A DNA stretch of 64,000 nt from assembly GCA_023079485.1 (NCBI GenBank), contig CM041084.1, forward strand, positions 22,844,609 to 22,908,608, read 5' to 3'. Position numbers and translations under genes: made by a program. The stretch comes from Archilochus colubris (Eukaryota > Chordata > Aves > Apodiformes > Trochilidae). Below are positions 35,686-50,000 of the stretch, one piece after another. How positions within the stretch are numbered: the first letter of the stretch is position 1; each line of letters begins with the position of its first letter. The notes beneath the pieces are model-generated. The model was not told where the DNA came from, made no database searches, and saw nothing but the letters and a program-made list of their open reading frames with translations.

Positions 35686-38600
35686 GTGAAGGCTTTAATT
35701 TTGTAAGGGGTCCTCCAAAATTTAAAACAAGTTATAAATATCTGGGGACCATGGCAAGTCTGGTAATGTCATCAATTCTCAATGTTCAGAATAGTGATGC
35801 AACCCTAAGCAAAATGCACATGCTTGGTGTATGAATGAGGACCACTTCTGAGGATTCAAATATAGCTTTTAATTCCTGATTTTTCCCATAATTATTTCAA
35901 TTTTGAGGAATTCTCTGAAATTCTTCTCATTATGTTTAAGCTTTAGTAAGTGCTAGTCATGCAGTTATTTCAACTCCCTGTTGGGTTTATTCTTAGCAAC
36001 ATTTTAACGTAAATTTTTTAGTCTGACATGACTTTTTTCCCTGTGGAGATTTTACTGAAAAAGAGCATAAAGCACCAGAGATGCAGCTTTGCACAACACA
36101 GTCCATCTTTCATCCCATCCTCTCTCTACCCAGCTGTATAGATGGATGCTGAAATTACCCAGACACAAAGCTAGAGGATTTTGTATGCTATGACAATTCT
36201 TAAAAACAATTATACCCTCCAGTCTGGGAAGCCCCATGACTGTGCTTCAGAGATGTGGGTGATCATGTCGCAAATGTGGGAGGCAACGAAAATAAACTTC
36301 ATAGTTGCAATTTCTAGCCAAGGGTTGAATTCTTTACTGGTGCAACTCTATTAGTTGTTTCTTTACAAAAATCAAGACAGCTAAATGAATTGCAGACTTC
36401 TTAAAAGCGATGTTCCTTTTGAGCTGACAAATAAGTAAGCAAAAAAATTTTGCTGTGAGAGTTGCTCTTGCACAACAGCACAACTCCCAGTTGGTATATG
36501 ACATGTACATTGAAATCCTTAGCATTTTAAGAATTCAAAATGATTTATGTCAGTTTTGGTTTGGGTGGCAACAAATTACGACTTCACTCAGCAAGAAAAT
36601 ATTTCCTGCTGCTATCTCTTAAAGACTGCCTGCAGTGTTTAACTATCAACTGCTAGCATCACACAGACTGGAAGGTGACCAATGGAATGTGTGAGGAGAG
36701 ATTAGAATGAATTTTTGACGTGTCTTTTTATTTCATCAACTCTAGTCTCTGCAGCCTCAAGTTTGTCATTTGTTATGTGTTTTTTTTCAAAGAGAGTTTT
36801 GTCTTATCTGATGTTGAAACTCTTCCATGAAGCTTTGAACACTGAGGCATAAGAAAGAGAAATCAGTTGGAAATTTGTTCATGTCTACCTCTGTGCTTGA
36901 CATTTCCCCACTGATAAGGTACTGCTAAATATTGACTTTTTAGTTAAGTTCAGATTAGCTGTCAGGTCTGTGAACATTGATTGTAAACCATTATCTTTTC
37001 CCCATTTACAGGTCCCAGTGCTTAAACACAAAAAATAAAGAGAAAAAAAGGAAAGACAGAAAACAGAAAAAGGAACAGAGAAGAAAAACGTGTAATTGGC
37101 TGGAAAGGTGTCATTAAATTTTACTGGGGAAAACTGGAAATGTTATTGATGTTTACCTTTAAAAAGCTGTCTTATTTTTCATTCTAACAGTCACCTCGTT
37201 CAATTCATTTTTGACCCATTCAAGGAAAATGTCAAAGCAAGATTGCCACCACGGCACAAAGCTCAGAAAGATATGAAAGATTCTTCTATCACTAATGAAG
37301 TAAATACAAAACCTGGCATTAAATAAGTACTATTAAAAGTATAGCTCTATAGAGGTTCAGAAGTACTGCCAGTTCCATTTCACTGTCCCATCCATTCCAG
37401 TCTGGGATAACAGTTTATGTATGTCAAAATAAGAGCAGACAAGAGAGCAGGATGATGTTATAATTTTAATTTTTTAACAAGTATGCTCTTAGATAAGAAA
37501 TTGGCTAGGAGAACCAATGGCAGGAATAAGTAGGAAATTTTCAGCAAGTTGATCAGTGGGAAGCCCTGCAATTCTACTCCAGAGATGTGGCACAGAGGGA
37601 ACATGGCAAGAGAGCTTGTTAGTTCAGTTCCCTAGAGATGCCCCTTTGGGTGTTGCAGCCAGACGGAGGAGTTTAGGGCAGCCCATAGGGCTCATGCACC
37701 CAGAGTTATTCTGAAGCAGTTGTTGTACACTCACTTCACACCATTCACTTAATCTCATCTAATTTCCAAGTGCAGACAAGTATTTAACTTCACTGGGGTT
37801 GAAGTTGGAACAGCATTGGTACCCTGCCTGCCCTGAGCAGGTGGCTGCCCTCCTGTGCCTGAAGGAGAGAAAGGGTGACAGAGAGAGATCAGGGACAGAG
37901 GAAGCTGTTAGCATTAATGTTGACAGAAGCTGTGTCTATTTCTGCAACACTGTAACCAGGCATGACCTGAGCTAATAATGTCATCTAATTAGAGCAAACA
38001 TACTGGCTTTTATAACCTGAACCCTGCTAGGCAGTGCAGACAAAGAGTTAAGCTCAAAAATTTAGGTCCAGCACATCACGTCTCAGTGTGGCCTTAAATC
38101 AATTAAGGAGACATTCCCGGCAGAACTGGCTCATGGCTGGACAAAACATAAAGGGAAAAGAGCTCCTCTGACACTCAGCAGACACTGTGGATTTAACACT
38201 AAGTTTAAGGATTTTTTATGTTGTGAATTATGTCAGCAGTGCCCAGTCTTGAATTAGGAACTCCAGGTGGTATCCTCTGCTCCCCTTCTTCACTCTGCCT
38301 GGCTACACAGTTCAGATATCAAATCCTATACCTGTGCATACATTTCCACAATGCTAGTTTCTTTATATTAATTCAGTTAAACCACATACATTATCTCTAT
38401 GTGGCTTACTTCTATTTTCAAATACTACCACCTGCTAAAAGAGGTGCATCTGTAGGCATGATTTTTCCTGAAAGTTTTGGTAAGTTTGGGAAGGGAATCT
38501 CAGAATTACAGCACTACAGGTTGCACCGTGTCATTTGATGAAGCAGAGTGTATTGAGACCATTAGTACTTCAACCTTAAGCATATAAAAAATGTCATGGG

Positions 38601-41600
38601 AATCCATATAGCTTGGATATGCTACAGCAAGCGTTGTTAGACATACCTCATGTAACATAACATGCAAACACAATGAGAGTATCAAAACCAGGTTTGCACC
38701 TTCATGCTTTATTTAAGGACTCTGTTCTTTAGATTTCCTAAATTGCCAGCACACCACATTCTTCACTGAAAAAGCTTGCAATATTTCAGTTTTAAAGACT
38801 GTATTTTTCATTTATTGTAGCAATAATGTCAGCAAAATTTCCCAAAGTTGAAAAATAATTGATTACTTAAAGTTCATTCTCCCCTTCAAAATAAAATGTT
38901 GCACTGATGCATTATTAAAAGCTAAATTATAAACCTTCAGAAGGATATTCACAAGAGCAATGCTAATAGGCTCTTAACTTACACCTACAGTCCCAGCAAT
39001 GAATGTTGTGATCTCATCACATACCACATGTTCAGCTGGGCTTAGGCTAAGCTGGTCTGTGGGTGGGAAACATTAGTGGAGTTTTAGGAAGTACTATCAA
39101 TGATTTAGAGTCTATCTACCCTTCAAATTTTGCTAAGGTTGCAGTGTATTTCATTACTTTCAGAAAGCAGGGATAACATTTTAACATTGCTCCTGAAAAA
39201 TGATGCAAGAGAACTGTCAGCCTCTAACTACAATAGTTCTGTGCAACTAGAAATAAGCAGCATAATTAGAACAATCTGGGACTTCTTATGGAAATAGAAA
39301 TCTGTAAAAAACTGTGTTGATGCTGAAAGAAAGTCTTCATTTTGCTCTGACTGCCAATGTTATGTAAAATCTTTTTTAAGCATCTCTTTCTCCTATTACT
39401 GTGTTCATGCACATGTATGGCTGGGAATTCTGGGGCCATGGCCAGTGACTCCAGAAAGCCTCTACAGTTCTTCCTAAATGTTGACACTAATCAGGTTTCC
39501 TTATAGAGGGAGACTTGCAGAAAAAAGCTGGCAGACATATTAGTATGCAAATGACTCAGCCAGCACCCTGCTTGGAAGATAACAAACTGAATGAATGTGG
39601 CATCGTCTTATCAGTGTCCCTGACTGGGTCAATAATCCTGAAATCACAGCATCACCAGAGTCAGGTGAGCAAACTTTGTGTGTAAGAGAATACGTAAAAT
39701 CAAAGCAGAGTTCAAATTAACTCCACAGTGAAGAAGGGTGGAAGTCAAAAAGTATATAATCTTCAGTACATGAAAGCTAAGTAACAGTGTGAAGAGGATG
39801 TACACAAAAAACTTGCAAAATATATTTTCTCTTTAATAAAATTGACCTCTAATATTTTGACTGTGCTGGTCAAAAAGAGAGGATTGGTTCCTTACTAGAA
39901 TCATCTGAAAAACTGTACATCAAAATGTAATACAGACTGCCTGATTTATACCTGGGGAACCTGCTTTAGAGGGAAATTAACAGGTCTGTTGATATATCAG
40001 ATGGAAACAAATGTGGCCATATTCAGCTTGGCTGCTGTTCACTTGGCTATCATTAGTTATTTTCAAAACACAAGTATTCAGTCTCAGCTGGTCAGGTGGA
40101 CTGCCCCAGTACACAGAGAGAAAGAACATCCTGAGAGCAGCTCAGTTATTTGTAGGATAAGTATCAACATAAATAGGAAGAATTTTCCTCTGAAAGAGCT
40201 TGAATCGTTACATTGCTTTTGAAAGGAGCCTAAATGATTATCTTGACTAGAAATCTAAATTTTGTGTAACTAAAACTAAGTGCAACAAATCCCATGATTC
40301 CTTCAGACACTACAATTCCTCTTCTCTGTTGACTGTATAGGATGCCACATTGTCCTGGAAAGGGCTCTAATTGCAGACTCTGTGCCTATAACAGTAGAGC
40401 TGCTAGAGATTTTCCTTTAAACATTTATTTTCCTTAAAACTAGTCCTTTAGGAAGAAAAGAAGTAAGGATGAAAGAGTCTGATGGAATAATTTCATTTAA
40501 AAGATTTCCCCTTTTTCAGGTTGAATAGAAGTCTTGAATACCCTAGGTCTCCCCTTCTGCCCCTTCTCCTCTTATTTTCCTTTTATTCTAGAGAGAAAAA
40601 GTCATAAAATGTGACCTTAATCTGGAATAAAACAAGACTATATTACTTCATTTCATATATATTTTAAACAGCTGTATTTTGCACAAATCTGAATGCAATA
40701 AACTTTTACCTGTGATTTTAAAAATCCATGAAAAAATTACCATTTTCCAAACACCCTATTAGTTGACTGATGTTTTCAATTACCTTTCCTCTATGGCCAC
40801 TAAAAGCTCAGTCAAGGGCTTGCTGATGCTAACAGAAATCTTTCAGGTTGTCACAAAAAGTCTTTTCAACCAAACCCTAAAGGCATTATTTTTATCAGTA
40901 TTTGTCAAGTTCAGCTCAAAATATTAAAATTAAATGTGAGAACTCCAGGTCTTCAAGGCACTAACTTGAATAAATACCAGAAAATTAAACCAAATTCAGT
41001 CATGTCTCCAACAATTCCACTCAAGCTAGAGGCACTTCAAAGGTTTCAGATAGAAAGAATTTGTCCCAGTCACTGTTTTGCAGTCAATTTACACTTAGAG
41101 TTCATTGACTTCAGTAGAAATTCCACTATGATAACCATGACAGAGCTGGGAATGATTACGTACAGTTAAGATATAAAGAGCTAATGAAGCATGCATGAAT
41201 CAGTTCAACATGTTGAATATTCTCTCAGGACTGCTTGTTAGATAATAACTTAAGTAGATTAAGAGTTATAAACAGGATTCTTCTTTGTCCTTATCTTCTA
41301 ATTAATAATGACTAACCTACTCGAGGAACACAGAAATCTGCAAAGTTAATCAAAAGATTATTTATAGAATAAATAAAAGTATAGAGATGTCTTCCTATCA
41401 AAAGTGCTTGACCTTTTATCCTTCGTTCTTCAAGTCTTACCTATAGCAATCTTGTTCAGAAACATGTAGAGCAGCCAACAATACCTTTGCTGTCATCTCT
41501 TATTCATTATTGGTCAATATACTGCTGGAGGTACTTCAGATTTATCAACAGTTACTGGAGATTATTGTACACATTATACATATGAGCACATAATGAATAC

Positions 41601-43514
41601 AGTATTGAGCAAACTTCTTCTTTTCTTTCTTTTTTTTTCTTTTTTTTTTTCCCAGTTCTTTGAAGTTAAAAAAGCCCTGTCTTATTTTTCAGAGCACAAG
41701 ACACAACATGGAAAATACTGTAAGGAGCTGCTACACTCTCTATCAGCACCAGACTCCAGACAGTTCTTCAGCAGCTGAGGAATAATTCTTAATTATGTCC
41801 CAGCCCCTTCACTATTCTTCCATGTAATAGCCTTGACTTAAATAAGATCCTGGACCATCATATCTCACTGGGTTATTATCAGTGATAGTAATGGAAATTA
41901 ATCACCTCTGGTAGAGCTGCAAATTAATGTAAAATGTTACTCAGGATTTAAGATACTGTGTTATACTCCCAAAAGGACAAGGTGCTGAACAACACTGAGG
42001 AGATGGATGGTAGATATTTTCCCGTTTCCAGGCACTCACAAAGCCTACCAGCTCTTTCATGCATTAATCCTGTAGGCAGTCCTAACTCAGAATTTCCAAA
42101 GACTTACCATCACAGTGAGATGTGGAATGATTATGTACTGCCATCAAATGCAGGGATGTTCAGAGAACAGGAAAAATGGTCACTGTAAGGGGCAAAATTA
42201 AATTATTGAAACAGGAAAAGCTGACAATTGTAAAAATAACTCAGTTATTTCTATATACATATAACTTCTATATATAACTTCTACATATAACTTCAATATT
42301 TCTATATAATACTATGTTGTATATTTAGGCTGATGGTAATAAGTACAGTCATAAGAACTGGGGTGACATTCAACCCATGACAGGTTTTAAAAAAAATAAT
42401 CAGGAAGAAGCAAGAATCATGACAGATAAGGAACAGAACAAATAGAACAAAGTACTGATAGTCCTTGTTAGGGTTAAAAAAAAAAAAACAGTCTTTTATG
42501 ATCTCACTGCCAGATATTGCTTTCAAGGAAAATTACATGTTATGATTTTTTTCCATATTTTGTGTGACCAGTATGGCAGCCTTCCATCTCTGCCTTCTCC
42601 ACAACTTGTGTTTTGTTTATGTGATGATTAAGGATGACCTAAGGGGCAGAAACTGCCAGTGTGGCAGCCCCAGGTCAGGAACTGGAGTATGGTACCACCA
42701 GTCACCCAAAAATTAAATTGGCTCTTTGGCCTTTTTTCAGTAAGCTATAGGCTATAAACAGGCCTAGAGTTAGAACTTAACTTACCTGGAAACTGCAGCC
42801 AGGTTTCAAATGCTGTAAAGAAGAGAAAGGGGAAGCAGGTATGGTATCACCAGCTGAACCTCCTGTGTTTGTGTCCCTTTACCACTTTATCACCATGTTC
42901 CATCCTGTGTCATTTTATACAATTGTTTGAGACTGTTTTTATAATCACATTGACCACATCTTACTCTTCCCTCAGGACAGATGGGCTGCTGATTCCCACA
43001 ACACTCTTAACAACTGCTATAATCTGGGAAACACTTAGAAACCTACGTTGTGCTGGCAGAGAAAAAATATCCCCATTGTTCAGAAGTGTTCTGCAGCTTG
43101 AATAAGCTGCAGGCAGAAAGCTCAGCATCACTGTGAGCCATTTGAAAAGCCATTTGAAGAACTGCATAGACCTAGAGGTTTTGTCTCTGCTGGCTTTGGG
43201 AACAGCTCTGACAAATGCCCTATTCTATTTCCAACTCTATTGCACCAAAGAATTTCAATGACAGATAGGAACAGCAAAAGGTGCCACAGCAGAAACTGAA
43301 ATCTCTCATCCATAGGCTTACCTTTAAATAGATTTTTTTTTTAAATTAAAGAAATCAAGTTGCATTTTTCAACAATACCATGAACACACAGAAGGCAACC
43401 TGAATTTCTTATCAAACCAACATATTTTTGACAAGTAAAAGAAAATGTTCAGGAAAGTATGAACTTTTACTACCTTACATGCATACTTGCTCAGTAAGTA
43501 TACTATCTCAGCTA
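35686..43514. other. AT-rich non-coding stretch, no gene seen
   Basis: No supported gene or clear interspersed repeat in nearly 8 kb. Notable small items are a purine-rich patch at about 37025-37090 and a 6-bp palindrome CCTTAA/TTAAGG at about 38091-38107. TAAT/ATTA-rich unique sequence lies at about 37910-38110 and 38815-38935. There are T-rich runs near 41625-41655, degenerate ATATAACTTCTA-like repeats at about 42250-42305, and a hairpin at 43091. Confidence 0.5.
43091..43112. repeat. Perfect 9-bp hairpin, 4-base loop
   Basis: CTGCAGCTT (43091-43099) and AAGCTGCAG (43104-43112) are exact reverse complements around the loop GAAT. A perfect stem of this size can occur by chance in 64 kb, and no T-run or RNA context suggests a function. 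Confidence 0.85.
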
Positions 43515-44034
43515 TTTCCTTCCTTCCTTCCTTCCTTCCTTCCTTCCTTCCTTCCTTCCTTCCTTCCTTCCTTCCTTCCTTCCTTCCTTCCTTCCTTCCT
43601 TCCTTTCCTTCCTTCCTTCCTTCCTTCCTTCCTTCCTTCCTTCCTTCCTTCCTTCCTTCCTTCCTTCCTTCCTTCCTTCCTTCCTTCCTTCCTTCCTTCC
43701 TTCCTTCCTTCCTTCCTTCCTTCCTTCCTTCCTTCCTTCCTTCCTCCCTTCCTTCCTCCCTTCCTCCCTTCCTCCCTTCCTCCCTTCCTCCCTTCCTCCC
43801 TTCCTCCCTTCCTCCCTTCCTCCCTTCCTTCCTCCCTTCCTCCCTTCCTCCCTTCCTCCCTTCCTCCCTCTCTTCCTCCCTCTCTTCCTCTCTTCCTCTC
43901 TTCCTCTCTTCCTCTCTTCCTCTCTTCCTCTCTTCCTTCCTCTCTTCCTTCCTCTCTTCCTCTCTTCCTTCCTTCCTTCCTCTCTTCCTTTCTCCCTCTC
44001 TCTCTTCCTCTTTTTTTTTCTCTCTCTCTTTTCT
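43515..44034. repeat. 520-bp pure polypyrimidine compound microsatellite
   Basis: Every base from 43515 to 44034 is C or T on the plus strand. The first part, to about 43743, is (TTCC)n with one extra T near 43605. It is followed by TTCCTCCC octamers to about 43867, TTCCTCTC octamers with some TTCC insertions to about 43985, then loose CT and T runs. Degenerate TTTC-rich sequence continues past the first G (44035) to about 44079. The long open frames across it (Phe-Leu-Pro-Ser or Gly-Arg-Lys-Glu repeats) are by-products of the repeat. Mirror symmetry makes intramolecular triplex (H-DNA) possible. Confidence 0.97.
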
Positions 44035-44079
44035 GTTTTCTTTCCTTTCTTTTTTATTTTCTTTCTTTTCTTTCTTTCT

Positions 44080-47000
44080 GACTTCTCAGCATGTACCCAG
44101 CCCGATTTGTGTACACACATATATTGTTTAAAAAATTCAGAGTTAAACTGAAAATCAGTTTGTACCATCAAACAGGGACTTCTGAATATGGCTTCTTATT
44201 TTACACCAATAGCTACTTTATAGCCAAGCTGGCATGTTTCTGAATTTAAAATCCTTACTAATTTCCTGGAATGAAACAAAAAGTAAATCTGCAATCCTTG
44301 TTATTTAACTGACATCTTACTACCCTTTTGGATAAATAGAAATAATTTTTCTGTCCTTCACATATGCATGTGAACTGCTCTTGAAAGGTCCCTTTATATC
44401 CTGAAAAATGTGTCTTCTAGCAGGCTTCCATCTCTCAAAAATAAAACCATGTTGTTCTTAGTGTTGCGCAAAATCTTCAAGGCTGAAATTTTGCATTTCT
44501 TTTTCCACTTGCAATTAAAAGTCTATTATTTTGCAATTGTCAGACAAAAGTAGTGCCATTTTAGTTCATGCTTTTCATTAATAATCAGGATTTAAGAACT
44601 TCTAATAACTTTTTTCACATGCAAAAAATCTGATGAGGCCTCTTTTGAGATAATCGTGGGGGGATTGCTGGTCTCTGTCTGGGACAAATTCCCTATCAAG
44701 GGTGAGTCCACAGAACAGTGAAAGCAAAACTCCACACAGTGACACACTTCATCCTAAGTGTTCAGTTCCTTGTTCTTAATGTACTTCTTTAGAGGTTTTC
44801 CCTTTAAAAAAATGAACTGTCATTGCAAAACTTTGTTGAAAGAATTAGTTAAACATTGAGCAACTGAGTAGTAACAATAAATGCCAACCAAAAGGACTCT
44901 CTCCTCCAGTTATATGATCCCATGGAAGAGTTACAGCAGAATGGTTCTGCCCTGTTCACTCTTCCTCCCAAATGTCTTCAGAATTGATTTTTCTATGCTT
45001 ATTCTTTTTCCATTTCTATTCTTTGTTATTATTTTTTGAAATATGAGCCTTATCCCTTTCTCTGGTTTATGACTGCAAAAGAGAAAAATGTGTATTTTCC
45101 TTATGAAAACTTTGTATCCTTTTTATGCAAATTACGGTAAAAGGACTTCTACCAACACTCCATTATTTGAACTGAAAGAGGTCCAGGATACCACAGGTAG
45201 TGGAAAAATCCAGGAAACATGAGTGCTAGTTAACCACAGATCAGTATCAATATAACTGGCCAGTTCTGGTACAGAGAATACAAGCTTGTCCTGAGCAAGT
45301 TGAGACTTCATACCCACATCAGAAATGGGCCTGTGTCCTGTCTTGCTGGGAGTGCATCCTTAAGGTATCTGTAGGTTTGAAGAGAGTTCTATGAAAGCAT
45401 CATGCCAACAATATGAAAAGCATATGATGAGAAGATAAAGCATGGAAATCTCCCAAAGACTGTAAGTCTGAGAGCTCTGCTGAGTATGCAAGATGATCCC
45501 TGTCCTTTGTTGGAACCCACTTGTTCTGTGTTGGAACTGTGTCCTCACTCAGAGCTGCATAAGAAGCCACAATTCCTTCTTATGGTACAAGGAGGTGTGG
45601 AAGCACATCATTAATGGTCAGTATGAGGTTCAGAAGGTCTGACAGTGAAAGGGAAAGCACAAAATAGCTGTGTCTCTGCTCGGTGTTTCCAGTTGATTTT
45701 GCACAAAGGCACCCTAGATCTACCAGGATGAGAAGTCCAATCTGTGCTGGATGTGGAAAAAACTGCTCTGGGTATGGGAGAGGTACATCCTCCTCTGTGT
45801 AGCTCTGTGCCTTAGCTAAATACCAAAATAAGGCATTACTTTCAAAAAGCCAAGGCAGTGGGCAAAAGAAATGTGTTGTATAAGCCAGTAGGCATTTCAA
45901 GGATGTGTCAGTGGCACATACTTTGCTAAGTGCATCAAGAGTTGCCATGTATTTTTATTAATTCATTATGCTTGATCTAGTTATATAAACAGGAAATGGC
46001 AATAGATTAGCTCCCAGAGAGTGTTTTCTATGGGATTATGTTTAATGCTGAAATTCCCGTCAAACTCTTAACTTTTAAAATACTGATAACACAGTACATA
46101 CTGTGCACTTTTTTGAACCCTTGAGCAGTGCATTCCTAGCAACACACTCAGAGCCTTAATAATCAAGATTGCATTTAAAGAAGCTTAATTTTCATGCTAT
46201 TAATCTCTCCAGTGGTAAGAGTAATTATTCAGTACTCACCAAGCAGCAATCCCATAACATGCACAGGGTGCCAGTATGTTAGCATGGGCTGAATGACCAC
46301 ATAGTGAGAGGAAATGTTTCTCTCTCACCAGCAAATTATTATGCAGGTCCTTAGAAAGACTGTGGATTGTATTTGCTGAATGTAAAATTTCTCTGCTGTT
46401 AGGACCATATCATTTATGTTTACCCCAAATGACCTTCAGAGTTTCCTATCTTCTTCAGTACCACCTTTAAGGTCTCCCTTCCAAGAGTCCCTTTCCTTTT
46501 ATGACTTTATCGTTTTGTTTATTTTTTTTTCTTTTTACCTTGCACCTTTGCCCAGTACTCCATTCTGCTAAGGACTTTCACCATTAAACCTGCTTCTTAT
46601 TCCCTATGTCTCATCTGAAGCCTTGTTTAACAATTTCTCCTATGTATTGTGCAGCCCCCTCCAGGTGGGTCAGGTGGGAAGGCAGTATTTCAACAATGTA
46701 AGAAACACTGAATGTTAAGTCATGACTGTCTTTGTGTTGAAGCTGCTTCAGTTTACAGGAAAGAAAGACACCTTTTTCACTGTGACTTTTCTTTGAAGAA
46801 GGTGCACCTTCTAATTAATTAATACCTTCCACTGAAATAGATGCAGATAAGTGAAAGACTAAAATTAGTGAAAATCATGTTCTCTTAGGTAAGTTCCATA
46901 TCTGTTACTAAAGTTGCTAACCCTAGAACTTGAAGGTTGTGTCTACCCTAATAATCAGGTATCTCATTGCCTTTTGTGTTTGTTTCCTTTTGCAGCATCC

Positions 47001-50000
47001 TGTCATGTATCTTGAGTCTCCTGAAGATAAACACCACCTATTTTTACTCTACCTTGTACATCCTGAGTAATAAATCAAGCTTGTAGAAAACTCTGTAATA
47101 CATTCAATAAAACAATAATAATAAACTAAATAAGTAGTAGCTTTGGGAAATATTGCAAATGAGAACAGTCTATGCTGGTTTGGAGAATGTGCCCTCTGCA
47201 GCTGATAGGCAAATGCCTGAATACTCTTGATGTGGAAATTCATTCAGCCACAGTAAATCTGACACATCAACTGACTGTCAGAGGGATCTTTTCTCTCCTT
47301 CTGCCTCATAACTTCAGTAAGCAGACATGGTGCCTGCCCCTGACTGCAACAGGCTATCTGATTGCTGTTCCTTGGTCACTTGCTTAATCCTTCTATATCT
47401 CCTTATTTCTAATTATAATTAATTTATCTCAGTCTACCCTCCAGATGGTCCACTTCTCTCCATATATACTTTGACATGTATACTTTGATTATTCTTTCCC
47501 ATGTGTGTTCTCAACTGCTTCCTCACCAGCTATTTCAGTTCCAAGTTTATCAGAAATGTCAGGTCCTCCAAGGCAGCCAAACATATTTCCTCATCAAATG
47601 GGAATGAACTCATGTATGTAGAGTACCTGGACTCTCCTCTTTATTTTTTTAAAGAGCAAAACATAATGAAGAAGTCTATGAATCACATCTGGAAGATGCC
47701 AAATTCCTGCTGTATGAGCATTCTTGTGGGCCTGAGGGTACTATTATAGTTGCTTCAGGGTTTATGAAGATGGTGAGGAGCCAGGTTTTGAAAGAGAAAT
47801 TATTAGCTGCAATGAGCCTGCCACCACTGAGATGAATGCAAACAGTCCTGTAGGAGTCAGTACCATATGCACATTTTCTGGCTTCCCAGCACCCTCCAAA
47901 GGGAGCCAGACTCAGTGTCTCCCCTACAGAACAATGCAGTCTAGGATAATATAGTGTGAAAGGAAGGCTCACGGCATGCTCTGAGGAATCAAACCACCAC
48001 AGCTGTAAATATTATCTTTGAGTCATTCAAGCACACATCACAGTCAGTGTAGGTGTGTTCTCTGACTCTGAAGGCTGCACTGTCCTCAGAGAGTGCTCAG
48101 TTATGTTAATGCCTTGTACTGCAGCTATTACTAAGGAAGAGTTGTCTCTTTAAAGAGTTATTGTATGAAGTGGAATTATTTATTTTGGTCTCCAGGAAAG
48201 AAAATTGTTGCTGTTGCTGCGTCTTTACACTGAGAGTTTCTCTCCTCTGCTGATGGGAAACAGAAGTCTCCTTAGGCAGGTAGTGCCTCAAGCTTTGTGC
48301 TGACCAGAGGAGCAGCTGCAGAAGATGATTTCTGTCCTTAGCTCTCTCCATGCTTCATGACAGTTCACCACATGAGGAAGGTGCCTTCTGGTAACCTTCA
48401 TCTCTGAGAAGTTGAAGGCAAAGCTCTCTGTGCAGTCTCCATTGCAGAAGGCAGCTGCCTCCCCTGTCTCCCAGGCTGGCCTGGCTACCATCCTGCTTCC
48501 TCTTGGATTTCCCTGAGCTTAACCCTTCTTTGTCCAGCACTCCATCATTTATCTCACTTCATCCCTCATCAGACTGCTTCTTTCAGCTCTCTCCACATAA
48601 ATTTTGACTCTTCCCTAGACCTCAGAATCATTAGACTTTTGCAGAGTGTGTATGCAGCTGTGTTCATGGCCAGACCCGAGCTCTGCCCATCAGCCAGCTA
48701 GGCCAGGGTGAATGTTAATGTGTAAGCAATGAGGAAACCATTGAGTGTGACCTTGAATCCTAAGCTAACATGACAGGATAAACACAGACCCAGTTATTGC
48801 TCATATGCTCTCTGCCTGTCTGAACAATCTCTCTCTTTTTCTCTCGGGCTCCCCCCTCTCCCCCTCACCAAACTTTCATTGCTTCCTCCACCATTCCTCA
48901 CTCTCACCCTGTGATTGGAGTTTTTTAAGCAAGTTGAATAGAGGTATTCAAACAGTACAGAAAGGCCACTAAAAAGCACCTGGTCCTGAAAGGCTTCACA
49001 TATATATTTGCCATAATGAAGCTCAGAGTCTGTACTTGGATACCTAGAGGCCTCTGAAATTTTTCAATTAAGCAATCAGTAAGTCCCTGAAATAATTTCT
49101 GTACAGTCCTCAGTACTCATCTGTGTAAGAGAATGGTGAGTTCCTGTCCCCAGTGTCATGACACTGCTCAGTTGCCTTTCTCTCTGAATTCACCAATATA
49201 TTAATTAGCACTGCTTCCCAAAAATATTGGCACAAGTGACCTTTGCACATATACCCATGGCAGAGACAGAATTAGAACCCAGAAGATGCCTCAAATCATG
49301 CTTCATTTACTTATGAAGAGTAGTGGAAAAAATATTACAAAAATAGTTAAGTAAAAAGGTTTTTGTATCCTGCTTTTCCTTCACAAAAAGGTTAACAAAT
49401 TTCAGCAAATTCCCCAACCATCGCTGTCACTCTATATTTATAATTGTTTTACAGGCAGGAAATCCCATGATTTATTAAATTGCTTTTTAATGAACATATA
49501 ATAGCAACTAACAATAAAATGAAACTAGAGAAGGCAAGAAGGAACCATAATCACAGCCATCAACTCAGCCTAAAAGTGCCAATCCTGATGCTAATTTATT
49601 TTGAGTTCTAGGGAGATTACAGGAACTGTATTAGATGAATTTCCATTTCTACTGCCTCAGCAGTCAGCTAGCACTGGACAGATGACATCAAAACCAAAGC
49701 ATATTTTCTTGCCCATTATATTTATTTCCTCCAGTAATTTTACTTTAGCGTGCCATGGCATATCCGAAGAAATAAAAATCACAGTGTCTATTGGGATTGT
49801 AGAAGACTGAAATCAATTAGGGTTTATATATATACATACAAATTTCTTTTCCTGTAGTTTTTCAAATAAATTCCTTTTCAATATATGATTCTCAACAAAA
49901 ACTTTTTTTCATCACAGTCCCCAATAGCCCTTATAAACCTGGTTTCCAGGCTTGATGGATTAGCAAGAGATGGCATATCTTGGAATAACTAAACTGAGCA

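Noticed and set aside
43428..44171. Three long overlapping ORFs (214-219 codons) on both strands with Phe-Leu-Pro-Ser or Gly-Arg-Lys-Glu repeats
   Set aside because: They are translations of the TTCC-type tract, which has no stop codon in any repeat frame. The unit change along the tract and the frame break by a single extra T show no coding constraint.
45580..45948. 122-codon minus-strand ORF
   Set aside because: It has hydrophobic stretches but no recognisable family, and its length is within the range expected by chance.
46478..46500. Possible plus-strand CR1 tail around TCTCCCTTCCAAGAG
   Set aside because: A single short word is matched; the neighbouring CR1 blocks and terminal repeat are missing.
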